Assembly (NCBI RefSeq): GCF_039555335.1
Contig: NC_092646.1
Span: 22,256,258-22,320,257 of the forward strand
Origin: Amphiura filiformis
Taxonomy: Eukaryota > Echinodermata > Ophiuroidea > Amphilepidida > Amphiuridae
Length of the DNA: 64,000 bases
Reading direction: 5' to 3'
Under the pieces are notes generated by a model. It worked only from the letters and a program-made list of their open reading frames with translations. It did no database searches and was not told the DNA's origin. Both the position numbers and the translations under genes were made by a program. Positions 49,290 through 60,400 of this stretch are shown here, one piece after another (the stretch's first letter is position 1; each line of letters opens with the position of its first letter).

Positions 49290-50090
49290 GCAAATCCATT
49301 AATCCACTCTCCAGCTTAAACGCTATCACCGATCAACTTCATTATTATGTTTTAAGGGTTATTAGGAGTTAAGAAAACCTAATAATGATAATATTGGATG
49401 GCTTATTTCGCATGATACCATAACATATCGGATTCGTCATACAAATATCGAACTCGCCGCTGGCTCGTCCGATATTTTTATGACTCATCCGATATGTTAT
49501 GGTATCATGCTCAGCCATCCAATATTATATCAAACTTGGTACGGAGATAGGGTATGGTGGCCTCATGTGCTGTATAGTTTTGTGTTGCATTATTTGCATA
49601 TTTATGAATATTAATGAGCTCATTAGCATATTTTGCCTACATTGTCATTAATCCACTCTGCAGCACAAACGCAATCACCGATCAATTTCAAACTTGGTAC
49701 GGTGATTGCAATGTATATGGTTGCCTCATTGGCTGTATTCTTTTGTGTCGCATTATTTGCATATTTATTGGTGGCCTCATGTGCTGTATTCTTTTGTGTC
49801 ATGTTATGTGCATATTTATGAATATTGATGAGCTCATTTGCATATTTGGCCTACATTGTCATTAATCCACTCTGCAGCTTTAACGCAATCACCGACAACT
49901 TCAAACTTGGTACGGTGATAGGATATGGTGGCCTGATGTGCTGAATAGTTTTGTGTCATTTTATTTGCATGTTTATGAATATTAATAAGCTCATTTGCAT
50001 ATTTTGTCTTCATTTCCATTAATCCACTCTCCAGCTTAAACGCAATCACCGATCAACTTCAAACTTGATATTGTAATCTAGTATGTGGTG
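49290..50090 (+). repeat. Irregular tandem repeat, units about 165-215 bp (first spacing about 350), four units
   Basis: Each unit starts ATTAATCCACTCT(C/G)CAGC, followed by AACGC(A/T)ATCACCGAT, then CAAACTTGGTACGG (in most units). A TTTGCATATTT / GAGCTCATT stretch follows. Starts are near 49299, 49649, 49861 and 50025. Confidence 0.75.
49395..49530. repeat. Imperfect hairpin inside the 48963-50217 element
   Basis: ATATTGGATGGCTTATTTCG plus CATGATACCATAACATATCGG is mirrored by CCGATATGTTATGGTATCAT and AGCCATCCAATATT. Probably a separate small MITE that inserted here. Confidence 0.65.
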
Positions 50091-50589
50091 TATAGTTTTG
50101 TGGGGGCCACCTTAATTACGAACCGCGTAATTCTAGTTTTTTTTTTAATTTCTGAAATTTTTCGACAATTTGGGAGTGGGTCTTTATACTCGAAGGTGGG
50201 ACTATACTCGCGTCAGTGCGGTATATACCGTGGAGCTTAATAAAAGTTTATATGGGGCTCCATGGTATATACCTAGAGGTTTATTCTCAAAATAGTCTGT
50301 CAAAAAATGCTTGCTCCTTTGTAGTGTCCAAAAAAATATTTGCCGCATCTCTTTTGAAATGCCAAAAAATATTTGTCTGGACTCAAGCCACATTTTGGGG
50401 AACCCAAAATGTAAAATGATTACCGGTAATTAAAAAAGCGCTCTCAAATCACCTGCTGCCCCCCCCAATTTCACCTTGCCAAGAAAGGCTTCTAAGACTT
50501 TCAAAACAATCTTTCCAAACAACACGCACATAATTATTGCACCACCCTTGAGTGGTAGGGTATACAAGTCATATTGTAGTTTTTTTGTA

Positions 50590-50841
50590 CCTGCAAAATA
50601 TCAGTGAAGTTGATTACAATGGTCTCACTGATGGTGATTTCGACTGCTCGGTGCCAGAAGTGGGCAAGTACAATAGCTACCCTGTGAACATTTGGCAATT
50701 TACACAGTATAATTGTACTCATCTACACATGGCAGCTATTACACTTACCCACTTTGGCACTGAGCAGTCAATTTTGTTCTCGACTCAAAATAATGAGATG
50801 GGAATGCGACCAATCTATATTAGGAAACAAAAAAATGCCAC
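50590..50841 (+). other. Unrecognised coding-like stretch
   Basis: An open frame reads NISEVDYNGLTDGDFDCSVP, then WQFTQYNCTHLHMAAITLTH and NNEMGMRPIYIRKQ. Its composition is more balanced than the surroundings, and there is a polypyrimidine/AG-like sequence before it (TTTTTTTGTACCTGCAAAATATCAG). I do not recognise a family. The frame runs into the MITE at 50845, so the downstream part of the 173-codon ORF is not protein-coding history. It could be a lone exon or a TE fragment. Confidence 0.25.
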
Positions 50842-50844
50842 TAA

Positions 50845-51474
50845 GGGAGTGTTCATAAATACTTTAGTGAGGGGATTGGAAAATATGGGGGGATCAAAAA
50901 AAAAATTTTGGGTCCTAAAAAGGGGGATCAAAAAAAATTCAGTCCTTAATAGGGGGGATCAAAAAAATTTGAGGGTAAAATTCCGGGTAAAATGTACGAG
51001 AAAGCATGTACATTCCAAAAATATCAAAACAGTATTCAATTTTGTAATCTCAAGCTACAAATCAACAAAATGACAATGACAATTTGGGTGTAACACTATG
51101 ACTCCAATGAGTAAATACTCCAAACAATAATTTTTAGCTAATGAGTTAATGACCATAGGGGTAGATCCTGGGGGGGGGGGGGGATATCCTCCAATATTTT
51201 GATAAGGGGGATGGTCCATACAGTCATCCCCCCAATGTTGACGCCTGTATATGGGTTTCTAACCAAAATTAACCCCATATTTGGTCATTTGCTGGATTCA
51301 CTGGACTTCAAGAAATTTTCTCCAACCCCAATGTCAAAAAGAAATCTATGCCACTGTTAATATGTATATTTTTTGTTTCTTTTTTAGGACATGAAGGGGG
51401 GTATCAAATTTTTTGATGTCCGAGGTTCCAGCTTTGACCACCCCCCCCCCACCAAAGTATTTATGAACACTCCC
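50845..51474. mobile_element. PIF/Harbinger-type MITE, 630 bp
   Basis: Ends GGGAGTGTTCATAAATACTT and AAGTATTTATGAACACTCCC are a perfect 20-bp inverted pair. The duplication TAA is at 50842-50844 and 51475-51477. The interior has GGGGGATCAAAAAAA repeats (50890-50965). Confidence 0.85.
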
Positions 51475-51686
51475 TAACAGACAGAGTCAGACTGAATTTT
51501 AAAGTATGATCGGTCTGGGTTTTTTTCTAGAGTCAAAATCAATCAATTTTGGCAAAAAAATGGTGGCTTTTCAAGATTTTAACAAAATTTTAAAAACAAA
51601 TCTACTAGAACGTGAACGCAAAATTTGGGTCGGTCAGGCCCATAAAACAGGATTGGGTAAACTTGTTTGTTTTTTGTCACCTTATA

Positions 51687-52282
51687 TGTGACCCGGCAAC
51701 ACAAACGAGCCGTAAATTCCCTAAATTGTATTCTGTGTTACGATTTAAAATGTCTATGAAGGTTGTATTCATCGATAACTTAAGCTGGCCCGACATCCAT
51801 CTTATTTTGATAGTCAAAAACTAATCAATAATCCTATTGTTGAAGTGGATAATAAGCTTCTACCTTAGATGGCCGGCTATAGAACTTTTAATAGCTCTGG
51901 TCTTTGTTTGCTTTTGCTAAATCCTGTTCAAGTGGTGGGTTACCAGGCATTGTATTTTGTACAGGTATGCATAACCAACAATTAACAATGAGAGAACTTT
52001 CTTAAACCTCGTTGACTTGGGGATGATTTGAAATGACCGCCAATTATGACTGTTTGATATATATTGGCAGCAATGTGGAAAAAGAGACACATGTAAAAAA
52101 ACGTAAAAGCTATAATTTTGTTGAAGGAGCAAAGTTTAACAAACCATATCCCCGCTTCTGGATATCGTTTGAAGTCAAATGATATACCATTTTTAAGTTT
52201 ATGATGTTTATTTTTTAAACACGAAATAAAACAAAATTGACCGGGGGAGGAATTTACGGCTCATTCGCCGTGGACAGTCACA
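51687..52282. mobile_element. TIR element (GTGACC ends), uninterrupted copy
   Basis: Left TGTGACCCGGCAACACAAAC then GAGCCGTAAATTCC; right GGAATTTACGGCTCATTCGC and GTGGACAGTCACA. It shares GGATGATTTGAA and TGACCGCCAATTATGAC with the interrupted copy at 57158-61797 and thus shows the pre-insertion state. Confidence 0.75.
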
Positions 52283-52324
52283 TATTAAGTAATGACTTGT
52301 AAAGAATGTTTAAATGGGCTATCT

Positions 52325-52486
52325 CAATTGAAATACATATGCCCCCTATGGAAGATGCTTTAATCTTCCACACAGGTACATTTGCAAGGATAGAGTTATC
52401 CATTTAAGAAATCCCATTTGAAATTTACATTCCCTGTGTAGAAGATTAAGGTCATGTCTTCCATAGGGTGTTTGTATTTCAACTAG
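52325..52486. mobile_element. Palindromic MITE, third copy of the 3735-3906 family
   Basis: CCCCCTATGGAAGATGCTTT ... AGATTAAGGTCATGTCTTCC, with both arms present but diverged (the left arm has lost ACATGACC). Confidence 0.65.
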
Positions 52487-52649
52487 AACAGCACAATCTT
52501 ACAGTATTTTGGAGTGTTGTCTTTCATTTCTTCAATAAAGATTAACTTTTACATGATTTCTTTTGTACATTTTGTTTGTTTATAATGTGTCATGTTAATT
52601 AAATCTCATTGTTACTATAGGCTTATGTTTCGATCTTTTCATAAAAGAA

Positions 52650-53000
52650 AAGAGACACTGCTTGTGAGCACAAACACAGCTTAATGTTTGTAAAAACATT
52701 ATAAACATGTTTTGGTTTTGGTCAAAAAATGTTTGAAATGTTGGGTTATACAAATTTATGTCATGAAAACATTTTTATGAAAAAATTACTACATCAACAT
52801 TTTTTTTTAAATATCCTAATGTTATTGTAAAATGTTTTTTAACAAACTTTACCAACACTTATTATAGCATCGTTATAGAGAATGTTTAAAAAAATGTTTT
52901 CTGAATGTTATTATAAAGCATTTCATACCCTTTATATAAACCAACATTTAAGTTTTTCTGTAAGTAAAACATTTTGTGTTAGCTCTGTCTTTTGCAAAAT
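52650..53000. repeat. Cluster of AACATTT/AAATGTT words
   Basis: About fifteen occurrences of AACATT/AATGTT-type words in both orientations within 350 bp, usually joined by runs of A or T. A degenerate palindromic repeat; no coding. Confidence 0.55.
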
Positions 53001-53140
53001 CTTTGGGGCCAAAAAAATGTTTTGTGTGATATCATTTTAATTTACCCTGCCTTAAGTTTTTCCAACAAAAATCATGTGAGTACAGTGAATGCCATTAGTA
53101 AAGGATATACAAAGTTCAAATTGTGTAATTCAATTCCCTT

Positions 53141-54185
53141 TTTGTGGCGCCCTCTACGGAGGGGCCACAATATAGGCATGAAGTTGTGAACGGCTTCTAA
53201 TTTCACTCTTGCTAGATTGCCTTCGCAATTGTTTTGCTAAAATTATGCCCAGCTCAGAAATAAAACCACAATTTGCTTGGATTTTATTTTATTATTGTTT
53301 TCTGATATGCACGGGATAAAATGGTGAGCGTATATTCTTTGTTTAAAATACAAAATTAGGATTTATAAAAACACCAAATAAATCCTGACCTTTGTATGCG
53401 TTCAACTAGTTTACCGTGTGCCTTAGAACCCGATAGACGGTGACATTTGACCACACACTAGGATCCACAACATGCTCATCTATCATGGGAACAGTTCTTA
53501 AACCCTAATACATTTGTACATTCATCCTTTGTACACAAACTCATACTCTGCAACTTGAGGTCAAATTTTGCACTATGATTATGTAATTGAGGTTATTGGA
53601 CTATGCCATTGGGATGAGACTCTTATGGTCCATAGTGTTAAGATCAATTAACGAGCTTTCTTAAACTGATGGCTTTTGTTTGCTAATTACCATAGAATCT
53701 ATATAGCGGTTACTCCATGATTGGATTAAGTAAATAACTAAATCCTGTTATCTATCCAGCAATGTTTGCTTATCTTAATTATTGTAACAAACTGTAGTGT
53801 ACTAAATGGCACAAGACAGAAAAGGCAAACAGACTGAAATTTAAAGTTTTAAATTAGAGAGTTGACAGGAAGTTGTAAGAGTTAAATTGTTATGGATATA
53901 TGATTGGTGTAAGCGCGAAAATGTTGAATGTCATATCAAAGTCATCCGAGGTGAATTAAGTAATGTCAATCACAAATTGTTACAGGTCATTTGAGGTGGA
54001 CTAAGTTTATATTTGGATTGTCAGAACACCTTCCCCAATCAAACACATTTCTCTTGCATTTGATCATCTTCTACTCTTCCCTAGAAAAATCATTATAATA
54101 CCAAATCTACACACCATGGAATTCACCATATCACGTCCAAGTTCACATTGGGCGCCACATTCCTTTTTTAAAGGAATTTTTATTA
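53141..54185. mobile_element. Element with TGTGGCGCCC termini, copy B
   Basis: Starts TGTGGCGCCCTCTACGGAGG and ends GGGCGCCACA before TTCCTTTTTTAAAGG. Internal blocks are collinear with copy A (45870-47450) but about 500 bp shorter. Each copy has its own matched pair of ends. Confidence 0.55.
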
Positions 54186-54684
54186 TGGTGTCTGTGAATT
54201 TGTTGTAAAAAAAAGATAGATATATGGGTGATTTGCAGTGACAGGATAGGACCGGGAGTGAAATATCAAATATGTGATCTATAGTATATATTCAGTGGCA
54301 TACTTCAGGAGTTTTCTGAGGGGAGGGGGTAAGTAACTTTCTCACAGGGGACAGTTGGCTCCATTTGTCCCCTGGCTACACTACTGTCATGCCCACAGTA
54401 AAAACTCAAAATAACTAACATTTTGCACAAAAGTTGTTTTTCAGCTTGGTTTGAGCATTTTTCTCGAGACTTGTCCCATCAGGCAGTGCAGGCACCAAGC
54501 GTGTGTCCCGCCGGACCAACGATTTTTGGTTCTGTCTAGGGACGACTTTTTTAAGGGATTTTTTTAAAAGGCTTTGGGCACTTCCATCCAGGCGACTCGA
54601 GGCTGACATCCTGATATCCAAACGCGTGTGATCATCAAAATTGATCAGTGCCAGATTTTGTGAGTGAAATACAGAATTTTCACC

Positions 54685-54744
54685 ATGTCTTCGTTTAAAA
54701 AAGCTGCCAAAACAGCTCAGAAAAATCATCGTGAAAGATCTCAG
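54685..54744 (+). CDS. UTP11: UTP11-like protein, first coding exon
   Basis: The exon encodes MSSFKKAAKTAQKNHRERSQ and ends exactly at a strong donor CAG|GTATGT (GT at 54745). UTP11 proteins of animals begin with the same pattern (M..FRKAAKSRQ..HRERSQ) before PEFRKHLGLLEKKKDY. UTP11 is a U3 snoRNA-associated, nucleolar component of the small-subunit processome that helps process 18S rRNA. The ATG has a favourable TTCACCATG context. Only these 20 codons of about 250 are in view. I find no match to the next conserved block in 54745-64000, so intron 1 would be at least 9.25 kb. The minus-strand 104-codon ORF across this exon is a shadow. Confidence rests on a short but highly characteristic match plus the splice donor. 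Confidence 0.8.
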
Positions 54745-57157
54745 GTATGTAAAATCGAGAAAGAAATATATATCAATGATGAGTCGGGAATGAATAAGAA
54801 TAGAGTGTAAGCTTAACTCGGAAAGGCATGAAGGGTGTCGAATTCGGCACTCTCCTCGGTTTAATAATAATTATGTGTTACTCGAGAACTCTACAATACA
54901 TGTAGCTTCGAATTTGCACACGATAGTTACGCATTCGAAGCTAGAGTGCTTTGCTATGGTTTTTCGGTGAACTTGGACAGGGGTAGTCATAGTGCCGTAT
55001 ATTACGCTGACTTTCGTGATTCGGCGAGGAGGATTGATTTCGACCTCCTGGTTTGTTTACAAACAGAGAGGTAGACAAAAGACCGTTCCGCTTGTCCAAA
55101 CACTCAAGTATCAGAAGGATGGTCCACAATAGCGTGATTCACGTAACATGAATAGGGATTAAAAAGCTGTCACGTAGAACCATGTGCTTCTATTGTCCAA
55201 TTTGCCATCAAGATTTCATATGGAAACAGTTCAGACCCAGTACACGATCATGTCAGAAATTAATATTTTGTTCTGGGTCTGATTATTCGGACTAGGGTAG
55301 TCACTGTTATCGGTTTTTCCTATAGGTAGGCATGTTCATAAAATTTTGAAATTTAATAAATTCATCTAAAATTGCTTTCATTCAAAAGAGAATCATTTAA
55401 CTTAAAAAATGAGGGGTCAATCATGTATGTAGGCCTATAATTGGCAATGTTATGAGGAAAAGTATGCTCGCCTGAATGTCCCAAAATGGGCCAAATTGTG
55501 TGTCCCAGCATTATCAATGGCTTCCTATGTCATAACATGTGTGTATGTATTTTATGGCTAAATTTTTGAGCACGAAGGGCCATTTTACAAAACTTTCGCA
55601 AATGTTTCATGAAATGTGGCTTTCATTACTTGATAGTATTAAATATTATTCAAATGCAGATTTTCTAAAAATCATGCTACATTGGAGTTTTGAGGGTCAA
55701 AATCCATATTTTCTTCATTTTCCTATTGGATTACACAGTTAAGACAGGATCTTGGTGCACAAGTAAGCTTAATGAAGCCCGCCCTCACATGTTCAAAATG
55801 TGATCATGTCTACTATAGGTATAGCCGTGCACTCAATGCGGACTCCCTAAAGTCCTAGTGAGTAGATTTTCTTGGAATATTTGGCCTATTTACCTTCAAA
55901 TGTGATCCCTACATGTACTTTGATTCCAGTAGAATATGCAGCGTAGTAAAAAGAAATTTTTGGCGCTTCTGATCGTCACGATGAAACAATTTTCAGGACA
56001 AAATCCCTTGTGCCGTTCTCCGTCGCATTTGTTTAGACGCCGTCGGTAAGAATTACGTAAGATGAGAGGAACTTCCGGTGTACTTAATTTATGGGAATGT
56101 TCTATTATGCGTAGGGGAGACAGATTTATATTGTTGTGTTTCGCAAAGATGGCTTATTTTTTAATGTGCTATGTGCATATGTATATATAAAGAAATACAG
56201 AACTGTATAAATTATTCTTAAAGGAATCTGACAACACTTTATATCTCTGAAATGTGTATATCTGTTTTGTATTTTTCCCCTATGGTTACGATATCGTTGA
56301 TGCTGGCATATCCGCATATGCTATCCATGATGCTATTTTCGTGACACAAGTATGTCAACAATGACATGAATTAGCCAAGTGACTTGCAATCTAGGAGATA
56401 TAGAAATAGTAATGATAAAAGATTTTATTTAATTATAATAATATTATTGATATTTTTGGTGGTACACTGATTAATAATGATATTGGTGTGTTTTCGATAT
56501 GTGAAAATTAGGTGGCCATCAATTTTAGCGTTTATATTTTCACGCGTGACCTTGTTGTTAATCTAATTACCAGTCGCTCAAATCTGTACTTATTGCTGGC
56601 ATTTTGGGCTTATTTATTGTTGCATTTGGCAACCCTGGATATTCCTTATTGTTGTCTCACTCCCTATGCCACCCACTGAATTATGAAGTGTTGCTAGTTT
56701 ATCTCACCATTTTGAGCGCTGACCTCAATGCTTACCAATTAGTGCGACTGGTAAATGCAGGCTACAGCGCATGCGCAATAGCATTTGTTACATTTCACTG
56801 ATTTCAGTTCGTGATCATTTTTGTGGGGCATGGTGAGAGAGACGGCGTCAGAAATCATCTTTATTCGCGAAATTCAAATGATATTATGCGTTTCAAGAAG
56901 TAGGTAAGAATACCTCCAATGGTTAGATCCCAGTATGAGTACAGTTATATATGCATAGTCCAAATTTCAAAGAAATTTTTTTTATTTTTATAGCGGCGCA
57001 AAGTCTAAAAGCGTATTTCTCCATAGAGATAGCGTGTAAATCAAATTTACACACAAAATGGGAAATACGAGGCTCTGATGGACATAGGAACGGCGTCCAT
57101 GAGCCTCAGCGAGTCTAGACAGGGGTGCATTTTTTTGCACCGGAGCCGGAGGTTATT
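54745..57157 (+). other. UTP11 intron 1, upstream part
   Basis: Starts with the donor GTATGT. The rest is AT-rich without a recognisable exon. One unsupported candidate is MQRSKKKFLALLIVTMKQ..., 55936-56047, which is followed by CGGTAAGAAT, a donor-like string. I see no repeat boundary here. Confidence 0.5.
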
Positions 57158-57461
57158 TGTGACCATCCATCTCAAACCGCTCGTAAAGTCGGCAAATTGT
57201 ATTTCGAGTTACAGTCCAAAATGTGCATAAAGCTTGTATTCATAATGTACCTAATAATTGTCCTACAAGTTCCTCATTTCAGTCCAGTCAAATACCAATC
57301 TTTAATCCTATTGTTGAAGAGGTTAATAAGCTTATACTTATAGTAAACAGCTTTAGTCTTTGTTTGCTTTGGCTAAATCCTGTTCAAGTGGTGAGTTAAC
57401 CAACAATTAACAATGAGAGGACATTCCTGAACCTCGTTGACTTGGGGATGATTTGAAGTGA

Positions 57462-60400
57462 ATGCATGGAAATTAAGATAGCCACCTACAATGCATGGAA
57501 ATTAAGATAGCCACCTACAATGTTAAAAATGTCAATGCCAACCTCCTAGCCATTCAGAAGACTCTTGATTTTGTTGATGTGCTTGCAGTACAAGAACATT
57601 GGCTTTTCAACTTCGAGCAGTGCAAACTTGACCAGATTAATAAGGCTTTCAACTATTCTGCAAAGTCTGTGGATGATGACAACCCTCTTAGCCCCTTTCA
57701 ACGTCCTAGAGGATATGGTGGTGTCGCCCTCTTCTGGCGAAAGGAACTTGATGAGAGAATCAAGATACTCCCAGATGGAGGTAACAGGATCGCTGTATAG
57801 AAATCAACACCGCATTATAAAGTTATGCATTGTCAATGTGTACATGCCTTCCAGAGGCCTTCCTGAAGCTGAAGTGGAATTCTACGATGTCCTTGATGAA
57901 ATCAATGAAATCATGGAGAAATATGATACTTCTCATAACATCATCTTGTTGGGTGATTTTAATGCCTCATTAAATCGTAAGAATCCCCTTGCCAGAGACA
58001 AAGCGTTCAAGACCTTCTGCAGTGGAAAAGAGATCTCTACTGATGTTCCAGAGGTAATTACCTTCTACCATAGTAATGGCAGAGATGTCTCCCAGATTGA
58101 TTACATCCTGACTACCAAGAAATTCGAGAAGGATGTTAAAACACCTGAAGAGACTTCACACCCTGATATATTAACTCAAAACGTATCTGACCATGTACCT
58201 GTCTTCGGGACAATCTCGCTACCAAGCAAGAGGGAGAACAGGAGGAACAAAAGTAACTCCCCTATTAAAAGCCACCAAAATCCCAAAGTTGACTGGAGCA
58301 AGCTAGACAGATACAAATATAACAGGCTTCTTGACGAGCGGATCAATCCTGGTGTAATTGATAGCAACAAAGATCTGGATAAGGTCATCAATGACCTCAC
58401 TACTCTGATGTTAACAACTTCCAAGGAATGTCTCTTGAAACCTGAGAGGAAGGCCAAAAGGTCTAACAGGGGGCTTGATATTTGGAACCCAACAATTAGC
58501 AAACTGGTGAAAGTCAATAAGGCTGCATACTTCAATTGGAAAGAAGCCGGCAGACCTAATGATCTTCAGCATCCCGCAAATATCAAGAGGAAAAGTTCCA
58601 AAAGGAACCTTAGATCTGCAATTAGAAGATCAGTAAGAGATATTAATGACCAGAAGCTTACTGAGATCAGCGAAGCACACAGCAATGACACCAAGCTCTT
58701 TCACAAGCTTATCAAAGCTCAACGGTCTGAAACAACCAACTTTACTGATGTGCTGATTGCGGACGACAAGAAGCTGATAGACCCAAGTGAGATTTGTAAC
58801 GGTTTCAAAGACCATTTCAGTAGACTGGCTGATAAAAGCAGTGAGTCAGCGTCTATGGACTACCCAAGTGGCGGCTTAGGCTTCCGAAACCCAATTATTG
58901 AGAAACTCTGTCATGCTAATACAAATAACATCATTCCAGTCACCAGTGACGAGACCAAGAAACTCATCTCTTCCTTCAAAAATGGGAAAGCCCAGGATCC
59001 CCACAACCTCAGCGCTGAACATCTGAAATATGCTGGTGAAAACACTCTGCATCTGCTGACTGATATCGTCAACTACATGATGGCTACCTCATACATTCCG
59101 GATGCACTGATGAAGGGAATCCTTACTCCAATCCTTAAAAAGAAGAAAGACAAGACCTGTCCTGACAACTACAGCGTGTATGACTGTGACCTCCGTGCTA
59201 GGAACGCTTCTTGAGAAAGCCTGGCTCCTGAAAGCAGACCCAATTTTATCTAATATGCAGAATCCAATGCAAAGAGTATTTACGAAATGTACCTCACCCT
59301 CCAATGCAGCCTTACTTGTTACAGAATCTATCAATGAAGCTTCTGAAAACAAGAAGCCCATCTATGTAACCTTGCTTGACGTCAGCAAAGCCTTTGATGT
59401 AGTGAATCACGCCATCCTGTTTGACTTAACTATATCGAGCTGGCATAGAGGGTGACCTCTGGCTTGTCTTCAAACAGCTGTATCACAACCCAGTACTGCT
59501 ATCAAATGGAATGGCTTCCTCTCTGAAGAATTCACAGTAAAGCAAGGAGTCCGACAAGGTGGAGTTACCTCAGCACCCATCTACAAAGCGTACACAAATA
59601 GACTTCTTGATCAACTTAGTGGCCACCACACCGGTCATCGCATTGGTACAATTAATGTCCCAGCTCCAACATGCGCTGACGACATGGCTATCTTATCAAA
59701 CACCCAAGTGGAAACCCAACTAGCTCTCAATATAGTTGAGAACTATTCCATCAACCACAAATATAAAATCAACGCTTCAAAAAGTGCCACAATTCCGTAC
59801 CAGTCTTCTGTTCACACAGCATTGACTATAGCAAATGAAGAAATGCCATATTGTGAGGAAGCTGTCCACCTGGGTATATCTAGGAAAGCCAACAACTCTC
59901 TCGATACTGATGAACGAATACAACGTGCGAGAAGAGCTGCATATGCGCTAATGGGTGCAGGTCTACATGGGAGAAATGGCCTCCCACCTCACATTGCTTT
60001 TCACATTTGGACCACCTATGTACTGCCTAGAATGCTTTATGGCATTGAAGCAACCACATTCAAGCGTGCGACATTGATAAGATGGAGAAGTTTCAAAGGA
60101 AAATTCTCCGTCAACTTCAATTTCTTCCTTCATCGCCTGCACCAGCCAATGCTGCAGTTTATGGTCTCCTTGGTGCCAAGCCTGTTGAAGCCCAGATTGA
60201 TTCTGCAATCATATCTCTCTTTGGTAGTATCTCACGTGATACGGATAGTGCCGAACACGAATAGCAATCAGACAGCTGGCTGTTAAGCCCTTCAAGAGCA
60301 ATTCCTGGTTTATGAAAGTCAGAGAAGTCCTCAACAAGTACAACCTTCCTTCCATCTTTGATGTTATCAGCAACCCACCCTCGAAAGTGGAGTGGAAGAC

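Larger units (their letters stand above)
48963..50217. mobile_element. TIR element with ACTGACGCGAGTATAGTCCC ends, 1.25 kb
   Basis: The left end ACTGACGCGAGTATAGTCCC is mirrored by GGGACTATACTCGCGTCAGT at the right, a perfect 20-bp match. Sub-terminal GGTGGGACTATACTCGA occurs again at 49018-49034, so the ends are themselves repeated. The interior contains a (TTTG)n run, a hairpin and tandem repeats (separate entries). No transposase. Confidence 0.75.

Noticed and set aside
49118-49372. ORFs with FVCLFVCLFV runs
   Set aside because: They are translations of the (TTTG)n run inside a TIR element.
50552-51073. 173-codon ORF as a single protein
   Set aside because: Its second half is the MITE beginning at 50845; only the first part was kept, as a low-confidence block.
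45870-54185. LTR retrotransposon based on TG...CA ends and TGGCGCC
   Set aside because: No direct LTR pair, no gag-pol ORF and no primer-binding site inside. The ends are inverted, not direct, repeats.
54415-54729. 104-codon minus-strand ORF
   Set aside because: It overlaps the UTP11 start exon antisense and shows no domain.
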